In this document: positions 53,902-62,477 of the stretch, one piece after another | Layout: each line of letters starts with the position of its first letter | How positions within the stretch are numbered: position 1 is the first letter of the stretch | DNA from: Pararheinheimera marina | GTDB lineage: Bacteria; Pseudomonadota; Gammaproteobacteria; Enterobacterales; Alteromonadaceae | Direction of reading: 5' to 3' | DNA length: 64,000 bases | NCBI RefSeq assembly: GCF_042654345.1 | Contig: NZ_JBHSGB010000001.1 | Span: 310,001 to 374,000, forward strand | Notes under the pieces: generated by a model | The model's input: only the letters and a program-made list of their open reading frames with translations | Databases searched by the model: none | What the model was told of the DNA's origin: nothing | Translations under genes and position numbers: made by a program

Positions 53902-55371
53902 TCAGGCGGGCAACCGGATGCGGGCGCAAAACCCGCATCTCTGGCCTGCAGTGTTCAGCCGGTTGCTCAGTTCCAGCTGGCCACCACAACTTTCCACCGC
54001 GCGGCGGGCTATCGACAAGCCAAGGCCAACGCCGGGTTGCTGATTATCAGCCCGGAAGAACGGCTGACAAAGCTTTAGCAAATCGGCCTCGCCGACGCCC
54101 GGTCCCTGATCCAATACTTCAAGTAAAACGTGCCCGCTATCACTGTGCAACCGCAGCTGTACTTCGCTGCCTTCCGGGCTGAATTTCAGCGCATTTCGCA
54201 GCAGGTTTTCCAGCGCTCTGGCCAGCAGTTCGCCGTCGCTGGTCAGCGGCTGCTCAGCGGGCAGGCGGGTGGTTAACCGAATTTGTTTGGCCTGGGCTTC
54301 CAGCTGCGCATCTTCAGCCACCGACTCGGCCAGCTCGACTAAATCCAGTTCATGCGGCTGCACAGGCATAGCGCCACTGTCCAGCCGGGAGAAGGTCAGT
54401 ATTTCACCCACAAGCCGGTCCAGCTTCAGCGTTTCGGCTTCCACTTTATCCAATAAAGCCGGGGTATCCTCTGGCGTTTGACGGCCAAGCGCTACCAGCA
54501 GCTGCAAGCGGGCCAGTGGTGAGCGCAGTTCGTGTGACACATCATGCAGCAGACGCTGCTGGCCGCTGATGGCCTGCTCCACACTTTGCGCCATCAGGTT
54601 AAAACTGCGCGCCAGCGCGCCAAACTCATCGCCCCGGCCCGTGACTTTGGGCCCGAGCTGGGTCAGCCAACGGTCTTTGGCTAACGAACTTAACGCCAGC
54701 TTTAATTGCCGTACCGGCGAGGCGAAATACCAGGCCAGCGCCAGACTGACGCCCAGACTGGTCAACGCAACGGCCGCCACCAAAAACAACGGATGCCACC
54801 AGAATGGCAGCTTAAAGGGCGGAGGGCCGCCAGGTGAATGCCGCGGACCGCCTGGTTCAGGCCTGAACCCTGGCTCGTCAAACCGCATCTCACCCGGGGG
54901 CGGTGGAGGGCCATTACGTCGCTCAGGTTCGTTAACCGCCACGGCGCGAATGCCACGAAACCATTCCAACACCGACTCATTGCGCGGTTGCAGCAAAAAG
55001 AACCATGGGCTGGTTGGGTTTTGTGGCAGCATGCCGCTTTGTGCCTGCAGTAGATCGGCCCAGTTATCCGGCACCACCCGGCCTAAATAATCCTCGCCTT
55101 TGCTGTTGACCAATAAAACCTGGTCACGGGCCATCGGCTCCTGATCCCAGCGTTTGAGCACCACTTCCAGTGCACGGAAATCGCCGTCCTGCAGCAGAAT
55201 TTGCATCGACTCCAGCACCACCCGCATCGGTGGTGTGATCAGGAAATGCTGGCTGCCGCCGCTCTGCTCGGAATAATACTGGCTGGCCTGGCCCGCCCCC
55301 CAGACCAAAGCACCGGCGAGCAGCAAGGCCACCCAAAATGCCAGTAAAAATTTCCAGAAAATCTGCCCCAT
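53902..55371 (-). CDS. CpxA-like sensor histidine kinase
   Basis: 489-residue inner-membrane kinase. Membrane segments are at about 7-29 and 192-216; between them is a periplasmic sensor with a Pro/Gly-rich stretch (GPPPPPGEM..., 154-186). HAMP about 217-270, HisKA with H280 in LLHDVSHELRSPLARLQL (close to CpxA), and an ATPase with NLLRNALKFSP, DQGPGVG and GVGLGLSIA. It pairs with the upstream response regulator, 1 base apart. No cpxP is adjacent. Confidence 0.9.
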   Translation of the reverse strand: MGQIFWKFLLAFWVALLLAGALVWGAGQASQYYSEQSGGSQHFLITPPMRVVLESMQILLQDGDFRALEVVLKRWDQEPMARDQVLLVNSKGEDYLGRVVPDNWADLLQAQSGMLPQNPTSPWFFLLQPRNESVLEWFRGIRAVAVNEPERRNGPPPPPGEMRFDEPGFRPEPGGPRHSPGGPPPFKLPFWWHPLFLVAAVALTSLGVSLALAWYFASPVRQLKLALSSLAKDRWLTQLGPKVTGRGDEFGALARSFNLMAQSVEQAISGQQRLLHDVSHELRSPLARLQLLVALGRQTPEDTPALLDKVEAETLKLDRLVGEILTFSRLDSGAMPVQPHELDLVELAESVAEDAQLEAQAKQIRLTTRLPAEQPLTSDGELLARALENLLRNALKFSPEGSEVQLRLHSDSGHVLLEVLDQGPGVGEADLLKLCQPFFRADNQQPGVGLGLSIARRAVESCGGQLELSNRLNTAGQRCGFCARIRLPA

Positions 55372-55372
55372 C

Positions 55373-56077
55373 TCAGTCGTGTCGCATCAGTTGGTAACCT
55401 TTACCACGCACAGCGCTGATCCAATGCTGGTCATCTGAGCGTTTGCCCAGCTTTTGGCGGATATTGCTGATATGCACATCCAGGCTGCGATCGTACTGGG
55501 TCAGCACTTTACCCAAAGCCGCCTGGGATAATTCGGCCTTACTGACCACTTTGCCCACTTGCGCCGCCAGCGACCAGAGTACGCTGAACTCAGCGCCGGT
55601 CAGGCTGAGCAATTCGCCATTCAGCCGGGCCTGACGATTGCCGGAATCCAGCTGCAAAGGCCCGACTTTCAGCTCTTCTGAGCCGGTATTTTGCTGTTGC
55701 TGCACCCGGCGCAAAATGGCGCGGATGCGCGCCATCAGCTCACGTGGCAGGCAGGGTTTGGCAACATAATCATCGGCGCCCAATTCCAGCCCCAAGACTT
55801 TATCAATGTCGTCACCTTTAGCGGTCAGCATCAGGACCGGCAACTGGCTGGTCTGACGCAACTGTTTGAGCAATGAAATGCCATCCAGCCCCGGCATCAT
55901 CACATCCAACACCACCAGTTCAATGCCTGGCGTGGCGGCCTGCTGCAGGCCCAACTGGCTGTCGTTGGCCACATCCACCTGAAACCCTTCACGCTGCAAA
56001 TAGGTGCTCAGCATAGAGGTCAATTCACGGTCGTCGTCGATCAATAAAATATGGTGCAAAACGGACTCCTCATTCAT
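55373..56077 (-). CDS. OmpR/CpxR-like response regulator
   Basis: 234-residue regulator with receiver (D14-D16 acidic cluster, phospho-acceptor D58 in VLDVMMPG, Lys in YVAKPCLP) and a C-terminal winged helix (about 135-234; LSLTGAEFSVLWSLA, LDVHISNIRQKLG, VRGKGYQL). ATG at 56077 is annotated, but a TTG six codons in (56059) sits 6 bases after GAGGAG and would give MHHILLIDDD, so the true start may be the TTG. First gene of the pair. Confidence 0.93.
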   Translation of the reverse strand: MNEESVLHHILLIDDDRELTSMLSTYLQREGFQVDVANDSQLGLQQAATPGIELVVLDVMMPGLDGISLLKQLRQTSQLPVLMLTAKGDDIDKVLGLELGADDYVAKPCLPRELMARIRAILRRVQQQQNTGSEELKVGPLQLDSGNRQARLNGELLSLTGAEFSVLWSLAAQVGKVVSKAELSQAALGKVLTQYDRSLDVHISNIRQKLGKRSDDQHWISAVRGKGYQLMRHD

Positions 56078-56126
56078 TCAGCCATTTTAACGCCCGGCTG
56101 CACAGTAATTGAGCGGATTTACATAA

Positions 56127-57128
56127 CTAAACACTCGGGGCTTTTAAACGGATCCGCAGCAAAGTGCTGCTCGCCGTCACATACAGCCACTGCTGATCAG
56201 GGCTCAGCGCCACATTGGCTGCCGCCACGCCGGTGCGGATGGTGCCCAGATGATGCGCCTTGGCATCAAACAGCCATACTCCACCAGGCCCGGTCGCCAG
56301 CAAATGGCCCGACTTCAGCACTTTCAAACCATCGGGTAAGCCGGCTTCAGTGGCTACTTTGTCTGTGGCATCGAAAAACAGTTCCGCGCCGCCCAAAGTT
56401 CCGTCTGCTTTTACCGCATAACGCCACCACTGCGCTGCTTGTGGGTCTGAGTTGGCCACATATAAAAACTGCTGATCCGGCGAAAACGCCAGGCCATTGG
56501 GCCGGGTTAACTTATCCGTCAGCAACTGCAGCGGTTTGCCCGGTTCAAAGCGGTACAGGCCATTAAAGCTCAACTGCTTCTGCTCCGATTGGTCCGCATT
56601 TTTCAGGCCATATGGCGGGTCGGTAAAGTAATAAGCGCCACTGCTGTGCTGCACCAGGTCATTCGGGCTGTTCAGCGCCTTGCCCTGATAAGCGGTTACC
56701 AGTGTCTGGTAGCCAGGCTTGCCATCTTTGATGCCGTTGAACAGCGCCAGCCGTCTGTTACCATGTTGCGCCAGCACCAGCTGCCCTTGTTGGTTGAAGA
56801 TCAGACCGTTGGAGCCTTCGCCTAAATTTTCCTCCTGGTTCAATTGGCTGTAACCAGAAGGCTGCAGGTAAGGGCTGGCGCCTTTGCCTGGCTGCCAGCG
56901 CCAGACCGTATTTTGCGGCACGTCAGAAAACAGCACAGCACCTGTTTTCGGCTCCACCACAGGCCCTTCCGCCCAACGAAACCCCTCAGCCAGCAGCTCA
57001 AATTGCGCGTCGGCCGCCACAATCTGCAACATGGCAGGGTCATTCACCTGCACAGGGTCTTTCTGAATCGAAGCGGCAACTGCCGCAGTCGCGGTCAGGC
57101 TGGCCGCAAACAAGCACACAAATTTCAT
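56127..57128 (-). CDS. SMP-30/gluconolactonase-family protein (periplasmic)
   Basis: 333-residue predicted exported six-bladed propeller. Signal peptide 1-18 (MKFVCLFAASLTATAAVA). The EGPVVEP segment carries the usual metal Glu, LNSPNDLVQHSSGAYYFTDP a conserved Asn, and VANSDPQ a possible metal Asp, so lactonase activity is possible. Motifs LAFSPDQQFLYVANSD and VALSPDQQWLYVTAS are blade repeats. The substrate is unknown. Confidence 0.85.
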   Translation of the reverse strand: MKFVCLFAASLTATAAVAASIQKDPVQVNDPAMLQIVAADAQFELLAEGFRWAEGPVVEPKTGAVLFSDVPQNTVWRWQPGKGASPYLQPSGYSQLNQEENLGEGSNGLIFNQQGQLVLAQHGNRRLALFNGIKDGKPGYQTLVTAYQGKALNSPNDLVQHSSGAYYFTDPPYGLKNADQSEQKQLSFNGLYRFEPGKPLQLLTDKLTRPNGLAFSPDQQFLYVANSDPQAAQWWRYAVKADGTLGGAELFFDATDKVATEAGLPDGLKVLKSGHLLATGPGGVWLFDAKAHHLGTIRTGVAAANVALSPDQQWLYVTASSTLLRIRLKAPSV

Positions 57129-57245
57129 AGACTATGTCCCTTTTGAATGATGATTCAGCTTAACAAGCTTGCGAGCTGTCGGTCCATGACCTGATGAGCC
57201 GAACTGCGGATTTGAAAAAAAACATAAAGGGCAGAGACATCTAAG

Positions 57246-57280
57246 GGAAAAAAAAAGCCGGTTACCCGGCTTTTTTCTTT
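57246..57280. terminator. Bidirectional terminator downstream of the TonB receptor
   Basis: GCCGG (57257-57261) and CCGGC (57266-57270) form the stem core, extended by A and T runs of six or more on both sides. It lies just past the 3' end of the minus-strand receptor. Confidence 0.8.
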
Positions 57281-57292
57281 TAATACAGAGAA

Positions 57293-59713
57293 TTAGAAGG
57301 TCACATTTATGCTAAACCAGAGGTTACGTGCTTTGTCTTTGTTGTTAAAGTGATCCGTAAAGGTGGCCTGATAGCCATTTCCACCTGCGCTGTCCAGCAC
57401 ACAACTGGAACCTGAATCACACTCAACAAAGCTGATGTCATAGCCGGTAAAATCCTGATCAAACAGATTGTTGATCCGGGCTGTTAACGTCACCGAGTCA
57501 CTGGCGCGGTACGAAGCCCCTAAATGCACCACTTCATAGGCTTTGTAATAACGTTCTTTGCTGTTGTTTGCATCCCAGGATAAAAAGCGTTTGGTCCGGT
57601 ATTCTGAGGTCAGGAATACATTCAGTAAGTCCGTTGCCGCCCAGTCCAGCGTCAGGTTGGCCATATGTTTGGCGCTATTCCCCAAAGGCAAGCCTTGTTC
57701 TGCCCCGCTCTTTTGTTCACTGTCGGTGTAGGTGTAGTTACCACGCAACGCCAGCACTTCACTGATTTGCCAGCGACCGGCAAGCTCTGCGCCCTGAATA
57801 GTCACTTTGTCGATATTGACCGTTTTACTGCTGGTGGCATAACCTAAATTGGCATATTCACCGGTGCTGGTGCAGACAATGCTGGTGGTTGGGCCGCATG
57901 GTTGTGAATCAATTTTGTCGTCAAAATCGTTCTGGAACAAGGTAATGTTGAAGTTGTGGTTGTCTGCACCATTCCAGTACAGCGCAATTTCTTTTGACAC
58001 GCTGGTTTCGGGCTGCAAATCAGGGTTACCAAACTGTGGCGATGTGCCCTGGCCACCAAAACCAACAATACCAGGGTACAGCTGCGAGGTTTTTGGTGTC
58101 TTGTAACCGGTAGCCACACCACCTTTTAGGGTCCAGGCGTCATTCAGGGTGTAGACACCGTATAAACGTGGGCTGAGCTGACTGCCAAAGACCTGGTGGT
58201 CATCGTGACGCAGGCCAGTGGTTAACGAGAAAGCTTCAGTTAAATCCCAGGTATCTTCCGCAAAAACAGCCCACATATTGTGTTCCTGCACGGCGCCAGG
58301 ATTGCCGCTTTCCATGCCAAAGACTCCATCTTCCAGCTCACCACGGATCAGCTGTGCACCGGTCACCAACACATGCTGGCCAGCAAGCTCGAAAGGCATA
58401 TCAAGCTTGGCGTCCAGCGTATATTGATTGCTGGACATTTTCCGTTTGGGCCGTGGCAGGAACGTCGCTTCCGCCAACGCTCTGCGGTCATCCACCGGCA
58501 TACCGGCATAAGGGCCGGTGCCATCAAACATACTGAGCAATAAGCTACGTTCTGCCGTGGTAAACGGCATGGTGCGGCCATGATTTTGTGTGTCTACATA
58601 GGCCAGGGACACAAAGCTGTTGCCAAAATCCCATTTGCCTTCGTGACTTAACGACCAGGTGTCGCGGCTGAATTCCTGAGTCTCGCTGTACCCCACCTGA
58701 GGGTTAGCCCGGCGTGACCAGACACCGCCATTGGTGCGGCAGGCATTCTGGTTGTTGCCTGTAGCACCGAGACAGAAATTACCGGCCTGCCAGATGCTGG
58801 TAATGTTATCGACCGTACCAACCGGGTACTCGCGGCTGCCGTTGTCGTTGATAATAGGCGTGTTGTCGTATTGTTGATTAGAGCTTTCAATGTCAAACCA
58901 AATGCTTTGGTTACTTGTTGGCGTCCAGCTTAACCGGCCACCCAATACTTCGTTGTCGTTATCGACTGTTTTGCCACCGGCACCAAAACCCAGAGAACGC
59001 TCACGTACTTCACCATTCGGGTAAGCGACTGACGCATAGGCCGGACTGGAGGCCATACGATTGTATGCACTGCCACGGACGGACATGCCCAGTAGGCCGG
59101 GTATCAGTGGGCCAGCCACATTAAAGTCAGTGGTAATATCTTCGCCATAGTGGTCATCGCTTTGCAAAGTGCGGCTGTGGCCGATGGAACCCGCCCATTC
59201 GTCGCTTACCTTTTTGGTGATAATGTTAATGACGCCGCCCATAGCATCAGCTCCATATAAAGTAGAGGCCGGGCCACGAATCACTTCAATACGTTCAACA
59301 GCTTCCAGCGGCGGCATATGCCCGAACTGGTTACCACCAAAGTTATTCGGGTAAATGTCGCCGTGGTTATTTTGTCGTTTGCCGTCCACCAGGATCAGCG
59401 TGTAATCCGCACCCATGCCACGCATACTAATGGTGCCCTGGCCAGTTTTATCACGGGTTTCACCTATGTCCACCCCTTCCAGTTCACGCACCGCATCCAG
59501 CAAGGTGGTGTAAGGTTTGTTTTTCAGCTCATCATTGGTAATTACGGAAATAGAAGCCGGTGCATCTACCAGTTTTTGCTCAAAACCAGATGCAGTGACA
59601 ACAATCACTTCAATAGTGTCATCGGTTTTTACATTGTCGTCAGCCCAAGCGACGCCTGAGGCAAACACAAGTTGAAGCGCTAAAGCGAGCTTGGCGGGGC
59701 GGGATTGCAGCAC
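57293..59713 (-). CDS. TonB-dependent siderophore-type receptor
   Basis: 806-residue outer-membrane transporter. Signal peptide to about 24 (VFASGVAWA), TonB-box-like IEVIVVTASG (33-42), plug domain with SMRGMGADYTLILVDGKRQ and IEVIRGPASTLYGADAMGG, then a beta-barrel ending in Phe (WFSINVTF). A Cys pair (CLGATGNNQNAC) lies in a loop. The start is a GTG with AGGA 7 bases upstream. Fur-like boxes lie in the divergent spacer, so it likely imports an iron complex. Confidence 0.93.
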   Translation of the reverse strand: MLQSRPAKLALALQLVFASGVAWADDNVKTDDTIEVIVVTASGFEQKLVDAPASISVITNDELKNKPYTTLLDAVRELEGVDIGETRDKTGQGTISMRGMGADYTLILVDGKRQNNHGDIYPNNFGGNQFGHMPPLEAVERIEVIRGPASTLYGADAMGGVINIITKKVSDEWAGSIGHSRTLQSDDHYGEDITTDFNVAGPLIPGLLGMSVRGSAYNRMASSPAYASVAYPNGEVRERSLGFGAGGKTVDNDNEVLGGRLSWTPTSNQSIWFDIESSNQQYDNTPIINDNGSREYPVGTVDNITSIWQAGNFCLGATGNNQNACRTNGGVWSRRANPQVGYSETQEFSRDTWSLSHEGKWDFGNSFVSLAYVDTQNHGRTMPFTTAERSLLLSMFDGTGPYAGMPVDDRRALAEATFLPRPKRKMSSNQYTLDAKLDMPFELAGQHVLVTGAQLIRGELEDGVFGMESGNPGAVQEHNMWAVFAEDTWDLTEAFSLTTGLRHDDHQVFGSQLSPRLYGVYTLNDAWTLKGGVATGYKTPKTSQLYPGIVGFGGQGTSPQFGNPDLQPETSVSKEIALYWNGADNHNFNITLFQNDFDDKIDSQPCGPTTSIVCTSTGEYANLGYATSSKTVNIDKVTIQGAELAGRWQISEVLALRGNYTYTDSEQKSGAEQGLPLGNSAKHMANLTLDWAATDLLNVFLTSEYRTKRFLSWDANNSKERYYKAYEVVHLGASYRASDSVTLTARINNLFDQDFTGYDISFVECDSGSSCVLDSAGGNGYQATFTDHFNNKDKARNLWFSINVTF

Positions 59714-59767
59714 AGCGGACTCCTATCCGTAGGTTTTGATTAATTTGAGTTAAGCTTTGTAAAGGTG

Positions 59768-59786
59768 GACAATGATAACCATTCTT
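59768..59786. promoter_or_regulatory. Fur box upstream of the TonB receptor
   Basis: Matches 15 of 19 bases of the Fur consensus by hand count (core AATGATAACCATT). It lies 55 bases upstream of the receptor's GTG. Confidence 0.75.
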
Positions 59787-59801
59787 ATTTCAAGATCAAC
59801 C

Positions 59802-59820
59802 GCATGTGATAACTATTTTC
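59802..59820. promoter_or_regulatory. Weak second Fur-like box
   Basis: 12 of 19 bases match the Fur consensus by hand count (core GTGATAACTATTTTC). It lies between the two stronger boxes and may extend Fur binding. Confidence 0.4.
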
Positions 59821-59883
59821 AATTGCAACAGAACCCTTATGTAAATTTGACGTAAATCTGCTGAAATTTACCGCGACCTTCTT

Positions 59884-59902
59884 GTCATTGATAACCGTTC
59901 TC
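59884..59902. promoter_or_regulatory. Fur box upstream of the PepSY gene
   Basis: 13 of 19 bases match the Fur consensus by hand count (core ATTGATAACCGTTCTC). It lies 30 bases upstream of the PepSY-protein ATG and predicts iron repression of this operon. Confidence 0.6.
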
Positions 59903-59931
59903 ATTAACATGCAGGCAAATTTTTTCGGAGA

Positions 59932-60546
59932 ATGCTGTTGAAAACCTCAAGCTGGGCCCGTTGGATGCGCTGGTTACACAGCTACAGCGCCATGCTGGTG
60001 CTGGTGCTGATGCTGTTTTTTGCCATCACCGGCATCACCCTGAACCACCCAAACTGGACCCTTAGTGCCGGCAAAACTACTCAGTCGCAGCAAGTACCAT
60101 TGCCGGACAGCCTGCCCGACTTATTGGCGCTGGACGAGGCAGAACAAGCCACTGCGACAGCGGCTTATGTGAACTGGCTGCGCACTGAGTATCAGCTCAA
60201 AGGTGGTTACAGCCTGAACCTGATGCCAGACGACGCGGTGCTGGAGCTGGACTTTAAACGCCCGGCCGGTTACGCCGCCGTGGTGATCGACCTGGAAAGC
60301 CGCACGGCCGAAATAGACACTGAATTTGGCGGTTATCTGGCACTGGCCAACGACTTACACAAAGGCCGCTATGCCGGCGACAGCTGGAAATGGCTGATTG
60401 ACCTGACCGCCGTGACCTGCATTTTATTTGCGTTATCGGGTTTTTATCTGCTGTGGCGTCAGCCATCGCAACGTGATTTTGGTAATGCCACCGCAGTGGC
60501 AGGAGTGGTACTGGCGCTGGTGGCCTATATCGCCTCGTTGCACTAA
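59932..60546 (+). CDS. PepSY-associated membrane protein
   Basis: 204-residue inner-membrane protein with segments at about 17-37 and 155-175, and near the C-terminus 185-202; the PepSY-type helix WLHSYSAMLVLVLMLFFAITG has the family His. The middle (about 40-150) is periplasmic. Such proteins accompany siderophore receptors and may take part in iron reduction. ATG 59932 is only 1 base from CGGAG, so the TTG at 59938 (8 bases from it) may be the real start. First gene of a three-gene Fur-linked operon. Confidence 0.82.
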   Translation: MLLKTSSWARWMRWLHSYSAMLVLVLMLFFAITGITLNHPNWTLSAGKTTQSQQVPLPDSLPDLLALDEAEQATATAAYVNWLRTEYQLKGGYSLNLMPDDAVLELDFKRPAGYAAVVIDLESRTAEIDTEFGGYLALANDLHKGRYAGDSWKWLIDLTAVTCILFALSGFYLLWRQPSQRDFGNATAVAGVVLALVAYIASLH

Positions 60547-60573
60547 CCACCTTTGGACATACAAGGAAAGCCT

Positions 60574-61059
60574 ATGACATTAAAACCTTTGCTGCTGGCG
60601 CTGGCGTTAAGCAGCGGCCTGGCGCACGCCAACGACCTGCAAATTCAGCTGGAAATTCCGGCCATCGACACTGGTACCTACCACCGGCCTTATGTGGCGG
60701 TCTGGATTGAAAACGAGCAGCAACAGCCGGTGCGGTTGATCCAAACCTGGGTAGAAAAACCGGACTGGATTAAAGACTTACGCCGCTTCTGGCGCAAAAT
60801 TGGCCGTTCAGACAAAGCCTTAGTCGACGCCAACACAGGTGCCACCAAAGGCCCGGGCCAGTACAAGCTGAGCTGGGACGGCAAAGACGATCAGGGCAAT
60901 GCAGTAGCGCCAGGCAAATACCTGTTGTTGGTGGAAGCCGCCCGCGAACAAGGCGGGCGTAACCTGGCCAAACAAGAATTTGACTGGAATGGTCAGCCGG
61001 TAAAACTACAAATCCCTGCCAGCATCGAGCTGGGCAACATTCAACTCAACAAGGATTAA
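60574..61059 (+). CDS. DUF2271-family periplasmic protein
   Basis: 161-residue exported protein: signal peptide 1-18 (LALALSSGLAHA), then a beta-sandwich-like domain with YVAVWIEN, WVEKPDWIKDLRRFW and LSWDGKDDQGNAVAPGKY, which resembles FlgD-like Ig repeats. Function unknown, but this family is often found with PepSY proteins and TonB receptors. The ATG at 60574 has AAGGA upstream; the gene is 27 bases after the PepSY stop. Confidence 0.85.
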   Translation: MTLKPLLLALALSSGLAHANDLQIQLEIPAIDTGTYHRPYVAVWIENEQQQPVRLIQTWVEKPDWIKDLRRFWRKIGRSDKALVDANTGATKGPGQYKLSWDGKDDQGNAVAPGKYLLLVEAAREQGGRNLAKQEFDWNGQPVKLQIPASIELGNIQLNKD

Positions 61060-61063
61060 GCCA

Positions 61064-61858
61064 ATGAAAAAACTTGCTCTGGCCTCGTTACTGCTGGCCA
61101 CCACAGCCGTGTCTGCCCACACCCTGTTTATTTTACCCAGCCACTTTGTCGCCAGTAAAACCGGCACCTGGGTGTCTGCTGACGTTTCAGCCGGCAATAT
61201 GACCTTCGCCGTCGACAAAGGCGTGTCGCCAGACAACGTGCGCCTGGTCAACCCACAAGGCCAGGTGGAAACCATTGCGCACAAATACCAGGGTAAACGT
61301 AAATCTCAGGTGGATGTGGAGCTGACGCAGGAAGGCACCTACCGGCTGGAAATGGCTGGCCCGGCCCGCTACTTCACTGCCTATAAAGTCAACGGTGAGC
61401 GCAAGCGCCTGATGGCCGATAAAGAAAGCCGCGCCAAAGAGCTGCCAGCCAACGCCACCGACGTGGTGACCATGCAAAACCGCAACCGCTCTATGGCCTT
61501 TATTACCGTGAACAAACCAAGCAACAAAGTGCTGGAACTGACCAACCAAGGCCTGGAGTTTAAGAGCTCTGTGCACCCGGCCGACATAGTGGCTGGCGAA
61601 CCAGTCACCTTTACCTTTTTGGTTGACGGCAAACCTGCTGCAGGGGTCGAACTGGATGTCTCCACTGAAGGTGAACGCTACCGCGACGAAGCTGGCCGTA
61701 TCGAGTTTAAAACCGACGCCACCGGCCAGTTCAGCTACACCCCAAGCAAAGCCGGCGCTTTTTTAATTGAAGCGCACTACAGCAACAAAGCCGCCACCGC
61801 CAAAGCCGACCAACAAAACGAAGGCTTAACCCTGACGCTGGAAGCGACACTGCCTTAA
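61064..61858 (+). CDS. DUF4198-family periplasmic protein
   Basis: 264-residue exported protein. Signal peptide 1-19 (LLATTAVSAH), His at the predicted mature start (HTLFILPSHF), which fits metal-binding N-termini of this family. The C-terminal part (about 165-260) looks like an Ig/CopC-like domain (VTFTFLVDGKPAAGVELDV, DATGQFSYTPSKAGAFLIEA). It follows the DUF2271 gene by 4 bases, so it is cotranscribed. Likely helps iron or other metal uptake. Confidence 0.85.
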   Translation: MKKLALASLLLATTAVSAHTLFILPSHFVASKTGTWVSADVSAGNMTFAVDKGVSPDNVRLVNPQGQVETIAHKYQGKRKSQVDVELTQEGTYRLEMAGPARYFTAYKVNGERKRLMADKESRAKELPANATDVVTMQNRNRSMAFITVNKPSNKVLELTNQGLEFKSSVHPADIVAGEPVTFTFLVDGKPAAGVELDVSTEGERYRDEAGRIEFKTDATGQFSYTPSKAGAFLIEAHYSNKAATAKADQQNEGLTLTLEATLP

Positions 61859-61869
61859 GCTTTATTCAA

Positions 61870-61892
61870 TGGGGCTGCAAAGCAGCCCTTAC
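61870..61892 (+). terminator. Hairpin after the PepSY-DUF2271-DUF4198 operon
   Basis: GGGCTGC (61872-61878) and GCAGCCC (61882-61888) form a perfect 7-bp stem with an AAA loop, 13 bases after the DUF4198 stop. The T-run is poor. Confidence 0.5.
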
Positions 61893-61969
61893 GTTCCCAT
61901 AAAAAAACCATTTACAGCCACGTCATTTCAATCCAGAATCATTATTCCCCAAATAAGGCTCAAGGAAGA

Positions 61970-62446
61970 ATGAGCCCAATGCTTTGTTTTAAAACCATTC
62001 GACACCTATGGCTGCTTGCACTTTGCGTATCCAGTACAGAAACATACGCTAATACTACCCAGCATATTTATGACGCCAGAGGCAGGCTGATTGAAGTCTC
62101 TAATGCATCCATATCATCCACTGTGTACTATAAAATGGATGATGCGAACAACAGAATCGCAACATCCAATACACCGATCCCAGATACCCCGGTCATTTCG
62201 TCATTCAGCGCCCCTGCTTCTGTGGCAAAAAAAGGCGCCTCTGCATCCATCAAATGGACCTCGACCAATTCAACCCACTGCTCCATAGCGGTTGGGGGCG
62301 ATGCCAGCATGTACCCCAGCTTACCGACTTCAGGCACTCAGGCCGTCGTCATGCTAGACACTACAGCTGTGGTGGTTTGGTGTCATAACAACGGCTTATC
62401 CGCTTCTCAAGGTCGCATTATTCAAGTGAATGGCATTCAGAACTGA
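61970..62446 (+). CDS. Small secreted YD-repeat protein with Ig-like part
   Basis: 158-residue exported protein: signal peptide to about 27 (LLALCVSSTETYA), then one RHS/YD-type repeat (HIYDARGRLIEVSNA, YYKMDDANNRIA), then a Pro/Ser linker and an Ig-like segment with two Cys (THCSIAV, WCHNNG). It starts within AAGGAAGA-ATG; an ATG at 61979 is possible. It lies 31 bases before a large RHS gene on the same strand, so the two are likely coexpressed. Function unknown. Confidence 0.78.
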   Translation: MSPMLCFKTIRHLWLLALCVSSTETYANTTQHIYDARGRLIEVSNASISSTVYYKMDDANNRIATSNTPIPDTPVISSFSAPASVAKKGASASIKWTSTNSTHCSIAVGGDASMYPSLPTSGTQAVVMLDTTAVVVWCHNNGLSASQGRIIQVNGIQN

Positions 62447-62477
62447 TCTACGGACCGCAGTAAAAGGACTACTTACT

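Noticed and set aside
53919..53937. GC-rich hairpin at the end of the Cpx-like kinase gene
   Set aside because: It lies inside the kinase coding region and has no T-run on either strand, so it is not a supported terminator.
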